A stretch of 64,000 bases of DNA from Cyathus striatus. Lineage: Eukaryota; Basidiomycota; Agaricomycetes; Agaricales; Nidulariaceae. Below the pieces are notes generated by a model. That model saw only the letters and a list, made by a program, of their open reading frames with translations. It ran no database searches and was not told the origin of the DNA. Of this stretch, positions 45,172-57,862 are shown in pieces; the first letter of the stretch is position 1; each line of letters begins with the position of its first letter. The translations under genes and the position numbers were made by a program. The DNA lies in the NCBI GenBank assembly GCA_025738555.1, contig JAOVFP010000001.1, positions 7,502,001-7,566,000 on the forward strand. Direction: 5' to 3'.

Positions 45172-45366
45172 TATGGAAAGCCGGACAACCACGCTTGCCT
45201 ATGCCAAAGTAATTGAGCTCTGACCTTCGGCTCCATGACATCTCACTTAGATTTTCGCTTAGGCGCCTGTTGTTCAGGCTAGGTTTCAGTTGACGACTTA
45301 ATCAGAACGTGGTATATCTTAGTATTAAACATTAAAATTAGAACAGACTATGACATCATAGACATT
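45172..45366 (+). repeat. 195-bp segment duplicated in inverted orientation at 63202
   Basis: From TATGGAAAGCCGGACAACCA to about 45366 the sequence is repeated as the inverted complement at about 63202-63397, with scattered differences. Both copies contain AATTGAGCTC, GACCTTCGGCTCCA and a closing TAGAACAGACTATGACA-like run. At the other copy the homology starts exactly where the oxidase fragment stops. Confidence 0.7.
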
Positions 45367-45570
45367 CAATCTTTATTATATGTTTATGATTCAATCGTTA
45401 CGGTGGATAAATTAATAATAAGGGCCTGAGTCTATGACCATAATTAAAAACCCAATTCCTTAGTTCTAGTATAGGTATACATTTGTTCGTGCATAGCATT
45501 AACAGTACTTCGAATTGACACAGACTTGGGTTTCACACTCAAAGATTACAGGTTAGTGTACAACAGTAAG
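45367..45570. other. flank of the gypsy element
   Basis: AT-rich; no gene recognised. Confidence 0.4.
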
Positions 45571-45575
45571 CAAAC

Positions 45576-46072
45576 TGTAAGGTCTCGACCTTGCATCAAC
45601 TATCTAAGTGCCACGGAGTCCGAATCCATTGGTCACGTGACCCCTCTCACCCATCAACTCCTCCGCGCTTGCTCCCCCGTCTCATTGGTTCCCGGTTCCA
45701 TTCGCTCGTTCTTTCTCCTGCCTAGACTTCACGGTACCGTACATTACATCGGTACCGTTCTCCTTCGACTCACCACTCCGTTACCTTTCTTGTTTCCTTA
45801 TCCGTATCATTTCCCTTTGACTCAATACTTACAAAACATACACATACATATTTTCCCTGACTCATATCTACTTTCTCTGACTCGTTAACCACTCGTAAAT
45901 ACATATATAAACCCAGTAAAATAGACCCTGTAACCTTAGAGTTCTGAAATACGAGACATTAGACACGCATTTTAAGTTCTTAAGTCTTCAACTCAACAAC
46001 TCTCTTCTTTTCTAACTCGTGTGTTTCCCCTGTCAAAGCATAACCCTCTCGCTTTAATTCGGAAACCTCACA
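45576..46072 (+). repeat. gypsy 5' LTR
   Basis: 497 bp, TG..CA bounded. TATATAAA near 45905 is a plausible TATA box, followed by a likely transcribed R-U5 part. It contains the palindrome GGTACCG twice (about 45733 and 45751). Confidence 0.85.
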
Positions 46073-46125
46073 TTTTTTTGCGTTTCATTTAACCCTCGTA
46101 TCCAACATCCGGCCTGATCAACTGG

Positions 46126-46175
46126 GTGAGTATTTTTTCCTTCAATTTACTAACAATTTTTTTCTTTACACCCAG
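46126..46175 (+). other. possible leader intron directly before the gag ATG
   Basis: GTGAGT at 46126 and TTTACACCCAG ending at 46175 delimit a 50-bp, T-rich stretch of ordinary fungal intron size that stops exactly at the ATG. Spliced RNA would lose it on reverse transcription, so retention would need unspliced genomic RNA. This may be coincidence. Confidence 0.3.
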
Positions 46176-49100
46176 ATGTCTCAATACAACGTTGTAGTTA
46201 GTAGTATAGAAGAGCAGACCTCTGAACATCAACATTCGGAGATGGCTGCCACCAACACGGCCCCTACGGTTCATCCGGGGGATGTTGGTCATGTTCTGGA
46301 GGGGATGGGACAAGTTCCCAGTCCATTATCGTTACCTCCCGTGAATATTACAGTTGAGAACGACCTCCCGGTTCTGTCCAAACCATCCATGAATGACTTA
46401 AACCTCGCCGTTAAATGGGGTCTTTTGGACGAACAAGGCTTGAGCACGAGCTTAGGAACTCGCGTAACAAGGAGTTCCCGCTCGAAATCCACTAGTGTTA
46501 CAATTGATAAAAATACGAATAAAAATAAGCCGGTGGATTATATAGTTAAAACGTATTCAGAGGTAACACAACTAGATATTAGTAATAACAATGAAAATAT
46601 ACCACAGTTTGAACCACCAGAAAGGCCGTCATCTCTTGTAGATAAGGATGGCATGGTAAAAATCGAAGTTGTCGATGAATACAAGATACCAGATGGCTTT
46701 ATCAAACCTAAGAAAACGGTTAGAACACTTAAAGTCACTCGTAAAGCATTAGAAAGCCTACCTCGTTACTTCCCGCAAGATTTTGCGAACACGGAAGACG
46801 AAAAAAGGCTCAGAGAGCTTAATGTTATTGAACAGTCAGCAGAACAAATTAAAAGGTTCTTTGGCCGCTCACCAGATTCCCCATTTGATGACATTTTCAG
46901 GGATATTACAGGAGATGGGGAATTATACCTCGATGAATATATTATCCCACTTCCCCAATCACCTGAAACCCTGTCGCATTCTCCACTTGGCTCCTACAGA
47001 AGTAGTATAAGCTCATTCACGAGCACTGAAAGTCGACCTGATGAACTATTGGATATTAGTGATTTTGAATCGGAATGCGAAGTCGAACAATTGCAACGTG
47101 CCATATCCAATTCGTTAGTCACCTTCCGAAGAGAACAAAGCTATAACCCGGCTCATGAAACTGGTACATCAAGCTCTAATCTAGATACAATTCCCATAAA
47201 TACTGTTATAGTGGAAATGGAAGAACCTAAAGGAATGAATTTACCTTCCACAAGTGGCATCGCTCATGATAGCCCTGAGTTCAAAGGGAAAGGGAAGAGC
47301 ATAGACCCTAGAGAAAGGGGGCCAAAATTTGATAAGTTATTCAATGAACGAAAGAAATCAAAATCTAAGACCACTCACAGGAATAAAGTTGAATTTGGAC
47401 CAGATAATTTCATCCGGGAACGTTCTGAACTTCCTGGGGGAGGATACTTTAGAGCTACAACAGAAGAGCCTGAGAGCGAAATAGAAAGCATACCTTCGGA
47501 TAGTAATGGAGGAAATGGTGGTGACGATGGAAATAACTCTGACTCAAGTAACTTGAGTAGCTCGAGCAATTCCTCGTCTTCTAATTCGTCAACTGGTTCT
47601 GGTAGTAATAGAAAACACTCTGCCAAGCGTCACCGTCAGCGTAACGAATACAAGAAATTAAAAAAGGCACTTAATGGTGTAAAAATAAAAACACCATTTA
47701 CTTACAGTGGAAGAGCTGATCTTGACACGTTTGACCAATGGACTTATGAAGTCGATACATGGAGTGAATGGAATGGCCTAAGTGATTGCCTCCTCCTGCG
47801 AGTCATAGTTAACTTTATGTCCTACAATGCGAGTAAGTTCTTTATGAAGCATGTAGCTACTCACTGTAATGAATGGACTGTGAAGCGCTTATATGAAGCC
47901 CTATTTGACTATTGCTTCCCGCCACACTTTAAACAAGAGCTGCGCGATAAGTTGTTAACCGCTACATAAGGGAAAAGCAATGTGAGAGACTTCTTACGGG
48001 ACATAGAGTCACTCCAAGTCAGGTTCCCAGACGTAACGATGCGACAACTCACACAAATCTTCTGGAAGGGAATAAATCAATACCTTCGCTTATATCTGAT
48101 AGAGAAGGGCCTGGATCCGGAACGACATACCCTTGAGAAGTTAGCCAAGTATGCTACGCGGTGCGAAGAAGCAGCTGAAGCAAAACGGCGTGAGGAGCGA
48201 GGATTCTCAGGCAGAGTACCTGGACGAACCTGGGGACGTTTCAAAAACCGTATAAACGGTCCTCAGCCCTACAACACAAGTAATCAGCAATCGTCAGGAG
48301 GAGCAAACAGTTCAAACTCAAATAACAGACCATTTGGAGGGCGATATAACAGACCTTTGCACGAGAATAACAATAATAGAAATTCTGGAGGGCACAATGT
48401 AAACAGTAACCGCCCTAGACAACATAACAACAGTCAGAACACTAATAACAACAATAATAATCTCAATAATAGACATACCAACATATTGTCTAAAGATGAG
48501 CGTGACTGTTTACATGCTGAAGGTCGTTGTTTCACCTGTAAGGAAGCTGGCCATGAGTCCCGCAATTGCCCAACTCATCAGCAAGCAAAAGCACCAAAAA
48601 TACATACCAGTGCTATGCGAATCAACGAGATTGAGACAAGGGCATCAAATGCCCATGAGGCAAATCTTCGTGTGGGCTCAATAAATATTGTTAGTGAACC
48701 TATATTGGAAGATATTGGTATGTGGGCGCGAGCATATCATGAAGATGTAAAAACTTACCTGTATACCCTGCTCCATAGCTACTTTGGAACTGAGGGCGCA
48801 AAATTTGCAGGAATATTACCTCAAGATCGCTTCCTCGTAAGTCATGCGGGACAACAGTACATTATTTTTGATGCGCTACATCTAGACCGCCACTATTCAG
48901 TTACCGCTGAAGACCTTGACAAAGGAGACTTTAGCATCCGCTCACTGGTATGTTCGATTTACAACGGCGAAGACCGAACCGTGAACTGTCCTCTGTTTGA
49001 AGACGAGAGCTACTCAGACTTCCCAGCTCTTAGTTGGCTCTACATTCGGGTTAGAACGGCCATGAATCGACATGCTTGGATGGATGTAACTGAGAATGGA

Positions 49101-52100
49101 AAATTAGATGTCACACCACACGCAAATGGATACTTACTACAAACATTGAGTGTGCCAGACGTTACAGAAGTCGTGACACATGACGAAGTTCACAACGGAA
49201 TAAATATTGGCACAGTAATTGAACGAATGTGGCAATGCTTTCGAGCATTAGAAGATCAGGCAGTCAAACAATGTAAAATCCGACGCACTAACCTTATGCT
49301 TGGTGCAGCTTCGATCCCCAACATTAAACATAAGGGTAAGAAATCGAACAGCAATTTATCATCAACTATAGATGCAATTGAGCGCACTTCCATGAGACCA
49401 AGGGATTTTAAACGGTACCTACCAAAGCCAATTATTGTCACAGTACTGGCAAATGAAAAACCCCTTCAAGCCATGATTGATACAGGATCCATGGCTGATT
49501 TCCTGTCTACAATGGTAGTAGATCAGTTAGCACTACAAACTGACCAATTAGCAAAACCTATCACAGTACAACTGGCAGTACACAGCTCCAGATCAAAGAT
49601 AAACATATCAACTATCATTGACTTTAAATACCAGGAAATAGACTGTAAACGACGATTTGACGTAGCCAATTTGGATAATTATGACATGATATTAGGCACA
49701 CCTTTTATCTTTCAACATAAGGTTGTCTTGAGCATGAATCCAACAAGAATAGCTATAGGTTCGAAGGAACCACTGGAAATAAAAGGAGAAGAAGTCAGTT
49801 CTATTAATTCAGCAGCAGCAGATCTATTCGCTACAGACTTGGAACAGCTTTGCTCAGAACTGCAGGACGAAGCGGCAGATTTGTGCCCAGACACCTCCAA
49901 AACTGATCTACCGCCTTTCCGAGCAGTAAATCATATTATTCCACTCATTGACGAGAATACGGTCTATAAGTATCGTCCTGCTCGATGTTCCGAAGCTTTA
50001 AAGCCATTGTGGAGAGAAAAACGAGACGCCTACCTCAAATCAGGACAATGGCAAGTTGCTACAGGCGTCACATCATCGCCTATGCTTATCCTACCTAAAA
50101 AATCAAAAGATGGTTCTACATTAAAGATTAGAACAGTGTTGGATAAGTGCGAGCAAAACAAAAATACTCACAAGCTTGCTGCACCATTGCCTGACATCAA
50201 CGCAATACTACGTAACGTTGTCAGGCATAAATTCTGGACATTGGTGGATGGGAAAGACGCATATGAGCAAATACGTGTACAAAATGACCATGTTCCTCGA
50301 ACCCTGTTCACGACACCTGATGGAACAATGCGAAGTTTAGTAATGCAGCAAGGGGATTGCAATGTGGGAGCAACCTACCAGATGCTCATGAATCACATAT
50401 TCGCCCCATACATAGGTATATTCATGGATGTATACCTTGATGACATAGTTATATATTCAAATACCATAGACGAACACCTAAAACACATCAGAACGGTGTT
50501 TGAAATATTACGCCGTGAAAAATTATACCTCTCACCTGATAAAATGCAGTTCTTTGCATCTGAATTAAAGATCTTAGGACATGTGATCGATGATAAGGGA
50601 ATAAAAATGGACCCTCACAAGGTAGATTCCATTGCAAACTGGAAAACTCCGTCCACTAAGGAACTCCTTGCCAGTTTTCTTGGTGCTGTTGGCTATCTGG
50701 CGGATAATTGTGAAGGTATTCGAGTCCACATGGGTGTACTAGCACCCATAACTGGTGCTACACGCAACTGGAAATGGTCTCATACTGAACAAAGGGCTTT
50801 CGAGAAAATAAAAGAGAGTGTACAAAAACACCGAGACTCTCACCGAGTAGCTGCTGACTATTCCCCATCAGCAGAATGGCTAAATCTTGTAACAGATGCA
50901 TCCTTCACGGGTGCTAGTGGATATATTAGCCAGGGTAATGAATTAAAAACAGCACGAGTCATTACCTTTTGGTTGGGAAAATTCAACCCAGCTCAACAGA
51001 ACTATCCAGTTCATGAGCAAGAATTGCTTGCGATCATTGAATTGCTAAAACGATTTCGTGGACTCCTACATGGTGCAAAATTTCGAATCTGCACAGACCA
51101 TAAATCATTAGAATACATTACGACTCAAAAGAACCTTTCACCACGTCAACACCGTTGGCTAGACATCCTTAACGAGTTTGATTTCGAAATTCATTATATC
51201 CCTGGTGAAACTAATGTATTAGCAGATGCATTATCAAGGATTTATAGTAACGAACCATTAGGCATTGTCCGGGCTCAGTCAGAGTATGTGGGGGAAGATG
51301 ATACGGAGGAAAGGAATACATTTCCCTCGGTCACATATCCCATTTACACTGGAAGTGCAACTCTTGCGGAGCTAGAAAACGCGCTTAGCGAACCAAGACG
51401 ATCGACTTGGTTAGCTAATGCCAAAGCGCATGAACGCACTTACCCCGGAGCAAAGAAGCGGAAGTATGCACAAAGTACATCAACACATTTAGATGTAGCC
51501 AGTAAATTATCTGAGGATCAGAAAATTGGAATAAACTCATCAGTAGAATCCGCAGTTGATAATCAAACAGACTCACCGGATCTTGAGTATACAGACCACA
51601 GAACAGAGGTTATCAACCCCGAAGTGGATGATAACAAGGATCATCCAAGCTCTGGATTACAGTTGAACCTACCTGTGGTATCAACTTCTGGTGATATTGG
51701 CTTACCCATGCCAGACAGTCTTCGTTATCGCTACAACGAAGACCCATTTTTCCGAGAAATCTTGAAAAGCCCATCTGAATACCTAGATTTCAGAGAAGAA
51801 CAAGGCTTAGTGTTTAAAACACGTGAAGGTCGAACAGTACTTTGCATTCTGAATATCCTAATTGGAAAGCGTAATGCTAGAGAAATCATAATACAACATG
51901 CTCATTCCCTTCTTGCACACCTCGGTAAAAGCAAAACCTTAAGTTTACTACGGGAGGAAGTATGGTGGAAGGAGCTTGTAGACGATGTTGACAAATTTTG
52001 TCGCTCCTGTACGCTATGTGCAATGACCAAACCTAACAATCAACAACCAATGGGCCTATTGAAAACGCTTCCCGTACCTCGAAGGCCATGGCAAGCAATA

Positions 52101-54137
52101 GGCATCGATTTCGTCGGTCCATTTCCAGAGGCTAAAACAAGGTTAGGAACCTTCGACATGATGTGTGTTATCATTGATCACCTTACATCAATGATACACA
52201 TTGTACCGACGAAGCAAACATATGGAGCGAAGCAGATAGCAGAAGTGATATTCGAAACTGTATACAAACTTCACGGCCTACCAGAATGAATCGTCAGTGA
52301 CTGTGACTCATTATTCACAAGCACATTCTGGAAACATTTGCACGACTTACTAGGAGTTGAATTGCGTTTGTCGACAGCATATCACCCGCAAACGGATGGC
52401 GCAACTGAACAAGCAAACCATACAATCACGCAAATGCTACAAAACAGTGTTAACGAAGATCAAAAGGACTGGGTGGAACGCTTACCAGCAATAGAGTTCG
52501 CCATGAACTCTGCACAATCTGAAACGACGGGATTTTCTCCGTTCTTCTTGAATTACGGCCGAACTCCACGCGCTATGATTTGGGAAGATAAATCGGAGTT
52601 CCCAGGTGTCCATAAGTTCGCACTACAAATGAAAGAAGCCATAATGAGCGCACATGATGCTATCATCGAAGCAAGAACGCACCAAACACTATACGCGAAT
52701 CGCAAGCGTCGCAGCTCTAACCTGGCAATAGGTGATTTAGTATACCTCTCAATGAAGAATCTAAAATTACCTAAGAAGAGAGCACGAAAGCTCGTGCCCA
52801 AATACATTGGACCTTTTCGTATCCTGGAGGTTATTACTCCAGGAGCATCATATAAGCTTGACTTATCACCTGAATTAAAAGCACGGGGAATTCACAATGT
52901 TTTTCACGCATCAGTATTAAGAATACACATACCAAACAACGATAGACGTTTCCCTGGCTGACAAATCCATCAAATTCCAGGCTTGGGAGAGTCCCCAAGC
53001 GAATGGAGCATCGACCGTATACTATCACATTCAGGGAAAGGCCTTGATGCGCAATTCAAAATCTTGTGGTCCACTGGAGACACCAGTTGGGCTCCATATG
53101 CTGAAGTCGGACATTTGAATGCAATGGACAAATACTGCGAAGCAATGGGGATTAGCGGTCCGAAGAAATTGCCTACAGGCAAATCTAAGTCAGACATACC
53201 CACTGAACTGTCCTTTGGTATCGCATCCTGCAGCATCGAACCACGCGCACACATCTGTACGCTGAACACGAGGCATATGCCAAAAAATCAGTTAAAAGCT
53301 GCGAAAAGACACAATAAATTCGTCAGTACTTTTCCTGAAAAGCAACCGTCACATTCACCTCCCTTTACACCCATGGAACGCTCCAATATCATCGAATTTA
53401 ATGCCCGGGAGCGATCACACTGGATCGAGTATTCCAATGCTCTCCGTGCATCAGCGGAAGGTAGATGCCCTCACCCGGGCGTCCCTCCCTGTGGATATGG
53501 CACCTACATGCGCACTCACCCGAGTGCTGCTGATCCTAGCCAATATCCAAGGCCTCCAGTTGTCCCAGCCACAACTGTCGAGTATTCGCAAGCCACCGCG
53601 GACGTCAATATGTCAGCTCAGGCTTTGAAAACGATTCTTGATGCACAAGCAGTAATGTACCGATCGTTTATGTCAGACACCTTACCCTTCATGAATAGAC
53701 ATCCTGCTCCATATCGGCCACATGTCCCACGTTCTCGAGCTGGACAAAAGGCGTTCCAGCACTGGAACAAGGACAATAAAGCTCCTAAAGCGGGATGGAC
53801 ACCTGGTAAGCCCACCTCTGCAAAGAAGGGAAATACGAACCAAACTGATACGGCCCTACTAGAGCGTCTCCAGCAATTGCCCAAGCCTCTGGGAAAGCCT
53901 CATAGCTGCACTCGAAAGCGCTCATCCAAGAAACCTGCATGCAAAACACAACACAAACGCGCAGATAATGGAGCAGCGGACGAAGTCGCTGCAGCTGGAC
54001 CGAGTACTCTTGATGCTGACACCCAACCGATGGCCGTTGACAAAGATATCGACTCAGTTTCGATCCCGGCACGCTCTGATGACGAGGAAAGCGTTCACAG
54101 CAGTTGGGAAGGAGGAGAAAGTGATAACGGCTATTAG
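46176..54137 (+). pseudogene. gypsy Gag-Pol polyprotein with three premature stops
   Basis: All coding segments share one frame of about 2,650 codons, broken only by TAA at 47967, TGA at 52287 and TGA at 52959. The first replaces a Gln expected in gag; the second falls in integrase (LPE-stop-IVSD, Arg in relatives). In order: an acidic N-terminal part; gag (47640-48200); a CCHC knuckle (CFTCKEAGHESRNC, about 48528); protease with DTGSM (about 49479); reverse transcriptase with YLDDIVIYS (about 50440); RNase H (TDASFTGASGY, DHKSLEYI, ADALSRI); integrase zinc finger (HAHSLLAHLG, CRSCTLC), core (GIDFVGPF, YHPQTDG); then a chromodomain-like segment (SIDRILSHSG, ILWSTGDTSWAPY, about 53000-53130). 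A further 330 residues, Pro- and Lys-rich, extend the C-terminus without a recognised domain. The copy should be inactive unless the stops are read through. Confidence 0.9.
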
Positions 54138-54226
54138 ATCCGTAAGTCCTTCACATCGCATAGATATTGATCAAGTTCTTACCTTTGGATCAGAGTTTCT
54201 TAAACCCATAACTCTGTGAGGGCGAA

Positions 54227-54723
54227 TGTAAGGTCTCGACCTTGCATCAACTATCTAAGTGCCACGGAGTCCGAATCCATTGGTCACGTGACCCCTCTCA
54301 CCCATCAACTCCTCCGCGCTTGCTCCCCCGTCTCATTGGTTCCCGGTTCCATTCGCTCGTTCTTTCTCCTGCCTAGACTTCACGGTACCGTACATTACAT
54401 CGGTACCGTTCTCCTTCGACTCACCACTCCGTTACCTTTCTTGTTTCCTTATCCGTATCATTTCCCTTTGACTCAATACTTACAAAACATACACATACAT
54501 ATTTTCCCTGACTCATATCTACTTTCTCTGACTCGTTAACCACTCGTAAATACATATATAAACCCAGTAAAATAGACCCTGTAACCTTAGAGTTCTGAAA
54601 TACGAGACATTAGACACGCATTTTAAGTTCTTAAGTCTTCAACTCAACAACTCTCTTCTTTTCTAACTCGTGTGTTTCCCCTGTCAAAGCATAACCCTCT
54701 CGCTTTAATTCGGAAACCTCACA
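54227..54723 (+). repeat. gypsy 3' LTR
   Basis: The same 497 bp as the 5' LTR; no difference was found on visual comparison. It is followed by the CAAAC duplication. Confidence 0.85.
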
Positions 54724-54728
54724 CAAAC

Positions 54729-56531
54729 AGTAATGTCAAGTATCGACATGATAAGGCGCAGGTCACTGTGATGTCACAACCAGCCTCATATTGTTCATGG
54801 TTGAGCTGTGCCGTGTTTTGAAGCACCACTGGCAAACCTATCTGCTCTAAAACCAACAAATTTCTAATTAAATGTGTGGTAGTCGAGCTCCTCCATGGTC
54901 ATTGGTTAGGGCTGAATGTTGAGCTCTGTATCACTATGGATCATCTGTAGATATTGACTCAATTTTTTCGATTTGAAACCTCTGATCAGTGCCTCCTATT
55001 GTTAGTAGTATTTCTATAGCAGATTGAGCAAATATTTGCATGGAGAGGATTGTGTGTAATGCATTGATGTATCGGAACTTTATAATAAATGTATTCCATA
55101 GATGTTCAAAAATGATCAATTAATATTGAGACATGTGGTACGATCTTATTAAGTAGTCTATATCCATGGTAAATGTAATGGATCATCGACCAAAATCAAC
55201 TTCCACTTCACAGCTAGTAGCTGTGAGTGGGGGCCGGGTGGTATATGTCTGCGAGTAGAGTGGACCAAGATGACATATCCATGAATGGTTCTTGTTATGT
55301 GTTGTATTTTTAGTGGTGGTTAGGGATGGAATGAATATTTGTATTCCCCTTATTATCTCATATGGAGAACAGCTATATTCTCTCTAGCAGTAGAGTAAAC
55401 ATGCTTTAATCAGCATTTCTCTGGATATACAGTAGACCTGATTCCATTGCTACTGCGGCAAAAATTATTGCCGTTGCCAATAACTTCTCAAACATTTTCT
55501 ATAATCTCTCTGACAGCTATGATAGTATCTTTTCCCTGTGTGCATTGGTTACATTTATGAGTAATTATAAATAATATTAGAATTTGAAGATATAGCACCA
55601 CTGATACAGTTACATGGTGTTGATAGTCAAGGTACAGTCAAGCACTCATAAACCTCCCCAGAATCAACCCCATATTCCTCCTCTATGTTCTTCCTCTATA
55701 TACCCGCTGTCCCCTCCATTACTTTCCCCACCTTACTCTTTGCAATATCCACATTCGCAGGCAATACCATAAAATGTATATATCATTGCTGGTAGTTTAC
55801 TGCAAAGTGTGATGTATGTACGCTGTAAATTACAAGTGCATCCTAGATAGGAAAGGGTGGATTCACACGAAGGTGATACATGAGACCAACTTGCAACACA
55901 AGGCAGTCCTTGCAATGTATTAGTCAGATAACGAGGTGCGTCGTTATCCTGCCATCATCCCGCCATCAAACCTGTTTGAATGTAATTAATTAATGAAATG
56001 TCTGTTGATCAAAAGCTTTGTGTGATGGGTCCAACCATCAGCGATTGGTATATACACCATAGATTGCTTGAGAAAACCACTGGAATGACTAGATAGAATA
56101 AGTACCCTGCTTTAATCTGACAGCTATGTATCTGTAAGTAATAGTAATATGTAATCATTTAAGAGAACTCATAAATGCACCTTAATACTTTGATTCTTAT
56201 TTCAATAAAAACACATTCAAGAAACACATATAGATGCCAGAGGATTAGACCATAATGTTTAAACAGAAACAATACATGTAATGTAAATCTCATGAAGTTC
56301 TTGTCTTTTAATGTATAGGAGTACTTTTTCCTAGCAGAAATAACCACGCGAAATAGTATTCAAACTAGTGATTTAATGGTGCAATTAGTTGAGTTACGAT
56401 GACTACTATGTTTTCGTCAGACCAAAACTAAAAGTTATGGAAAATTGCTGTTAAAACAATCAAATTTAACCCAAACCACTTTTAATTCTATAATATTGTT
56501 AATGACTCCAATATTTTGCAGCAGGAAAGTC
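54729..56531. other. intergenic region
   Basis: No supported gene. AT-rich sequence with scattered short open frames; a small palindrome GATAACGA..TCGTTATC lies near 55926-55947. Confidence 0.45.
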
Positions 56532-56540
56532 CCAAACCTC

Positions 56541-57854
56541 CAGTAATTTACACTCCCCCAAGAGGTCTGTACGGATCTGTACGGAATCCACACGGAATCC
56601 GAAAATTCCGTACAGATCCGTGCGGATCCGTACAGACCCGTACAGACCTGTATAGATACCATACAGAATTTATATAGTAGCTATTATTATTATTAGAGGT
56701 GATTATTCTATATGGATTCCATACATATTCTGCATGGATTCTGTGTGGATTTATGCATTGCTGCCTTGTCACACATGTCAAGTGTAACTCTAGGTGAAAA
56801 GTGTCACACTATACAAAATCCATGATACACTCAATATATAGTATCATTCTCAATGCATAGTATCACACTTAATGCATAGTGTTATGCTTAATGTATAGTG
56901 TCACACTCAACACTTAGTGTCACACTCAATGTTTAGTGTCATGCTCAACACTTAGTGTCACGCTTAGTCACATTCAACACCTAGTGTCACACTTAATGCA
57001 TAGTGTCACACTCAACGCTTAGTGTCACACTCAACACTTAATGTCACGCTTAGTCACACTCAACACCTAGTGTCACACTTAATGCATAGTGTCACACTCA
57101 ACACTTAATGTCACGCTTAGTCACACTCAATACCTAGTGTCACACTCAATGCCTAGTATCACACTCAACGCTTAGTGTCACGCTTAGTCGCACTCAACAC
57201 TTAGTGTCATGCTTAGTCACACTCAACACCTAGTGTCACGCTTATAGTGTCACATTTAGCATATAGTGTCACACTCAACACCTAGTGTCACACTCAACAC
57301 CTAGTGTCACACTCAACACCTAGTATCACACTCAACACCTAGTGTCACATTTATCATGTCACATTTAATGTATAGTGTCACACTCAACACCTAGTGTCAC
57401 GCTTATAGTGTCACATTTAATGTATAGTATCACACTCAACACCTAGTGTCACATTTATAGTGTCACATTTAATGTATAGTGTCACACTCAACACCTAGTG
57501 TCACGCTTATAGTGTCACATTTAACGTATAGTGTCACACTCAACACCTAGTATCACACTCAACACCTAGTGTCATGCTTAATGCAGAGTGTCACATGCAA
57601 GGAAACAAGTATAATAAAATTCTGTACAGATTCTGTACAGAATCTGTACAGAATTTTCAGGTCTGTAATGCGGAATTCCGAGGAATTCTGTGTAATCCGT
57701 ACGGAATTTTCGGAATCTGTGCGGAATCTGTACAGACCCAAAAAAACCTCTGCCAAAATGAAAAAAATCTGTGCAGATTCCGCATGGACTCCGAAAATTC
57801 CATACGGATTCCGCGTGGATCCGTACAGAACACATGGCTAAGTGTAAAGAGCTC
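56541..57854. mobile_element. 1.3-kb KDZ-type MITE filled with a satellite
   Basis: The left end CAGTAATTTACACTCCC and right end AGTGTAAAGAGCTC are inverted relatives that share TTTACACT with the KDZ termini. The flanks are an exact direct repeat CCAAACCTC (56532-56540 and 57854-57862), containing an 8-bp target duplication. Subterminal TCTGTACGGATCCG-type words cluster at both ends (56565-56660 and 57620-57830). The centre is a 19-bp tandem array. No coding capacity; it was probably moved by a KDZ transposase such as the one at 25790. Confidence 0.8.
56780..57597. repeat. 19-bp satellite array inside the MITE
   Basis: About forty units of CACACTCAACACCTAGTGT and variants (CACACTTAATGCATAGTGT, CACATTTAATGTATAGTGT), interspersed with shorter 14-bp units such as CACGCTTATAGTGT. 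Confidence 0.85.
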
Positions 57855-57862
57855 CAAACCTC

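Larger units (their letters stand above)
45576..54723 (+). mobile_element. Ty3/gypsy retrotransposon, full length
   Basis: Two 497-bp LTRs (45576-46072 and 54227-54723) look identical by eye. They are bounded by TGTAAGG and CCTCACA and flanked by the exact 5-bp duplication CAAAC (45571-45575 and 54724-54728). The 9.1-kb element carries one gag-pol frame (46176-54137). A purine-rich GTGAGGGCGAA precedes the 3' LTR as the likely polypurine tract. No primer-binding site was recognised directly after the 5' LTR. Identical LTRs point to recent insertion; the target was AT-rich DNA next to the long foldback element. Confidence 0.9.

Noticed and set aside
56780..57597. CRISPR-like look of regularly spaced short repeats
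   Set aside because: The units are contiguous 19-mers without unique spacers, inside a eukaryotic MITE. The 61-bp array at 41447 was rejected for the same reason.
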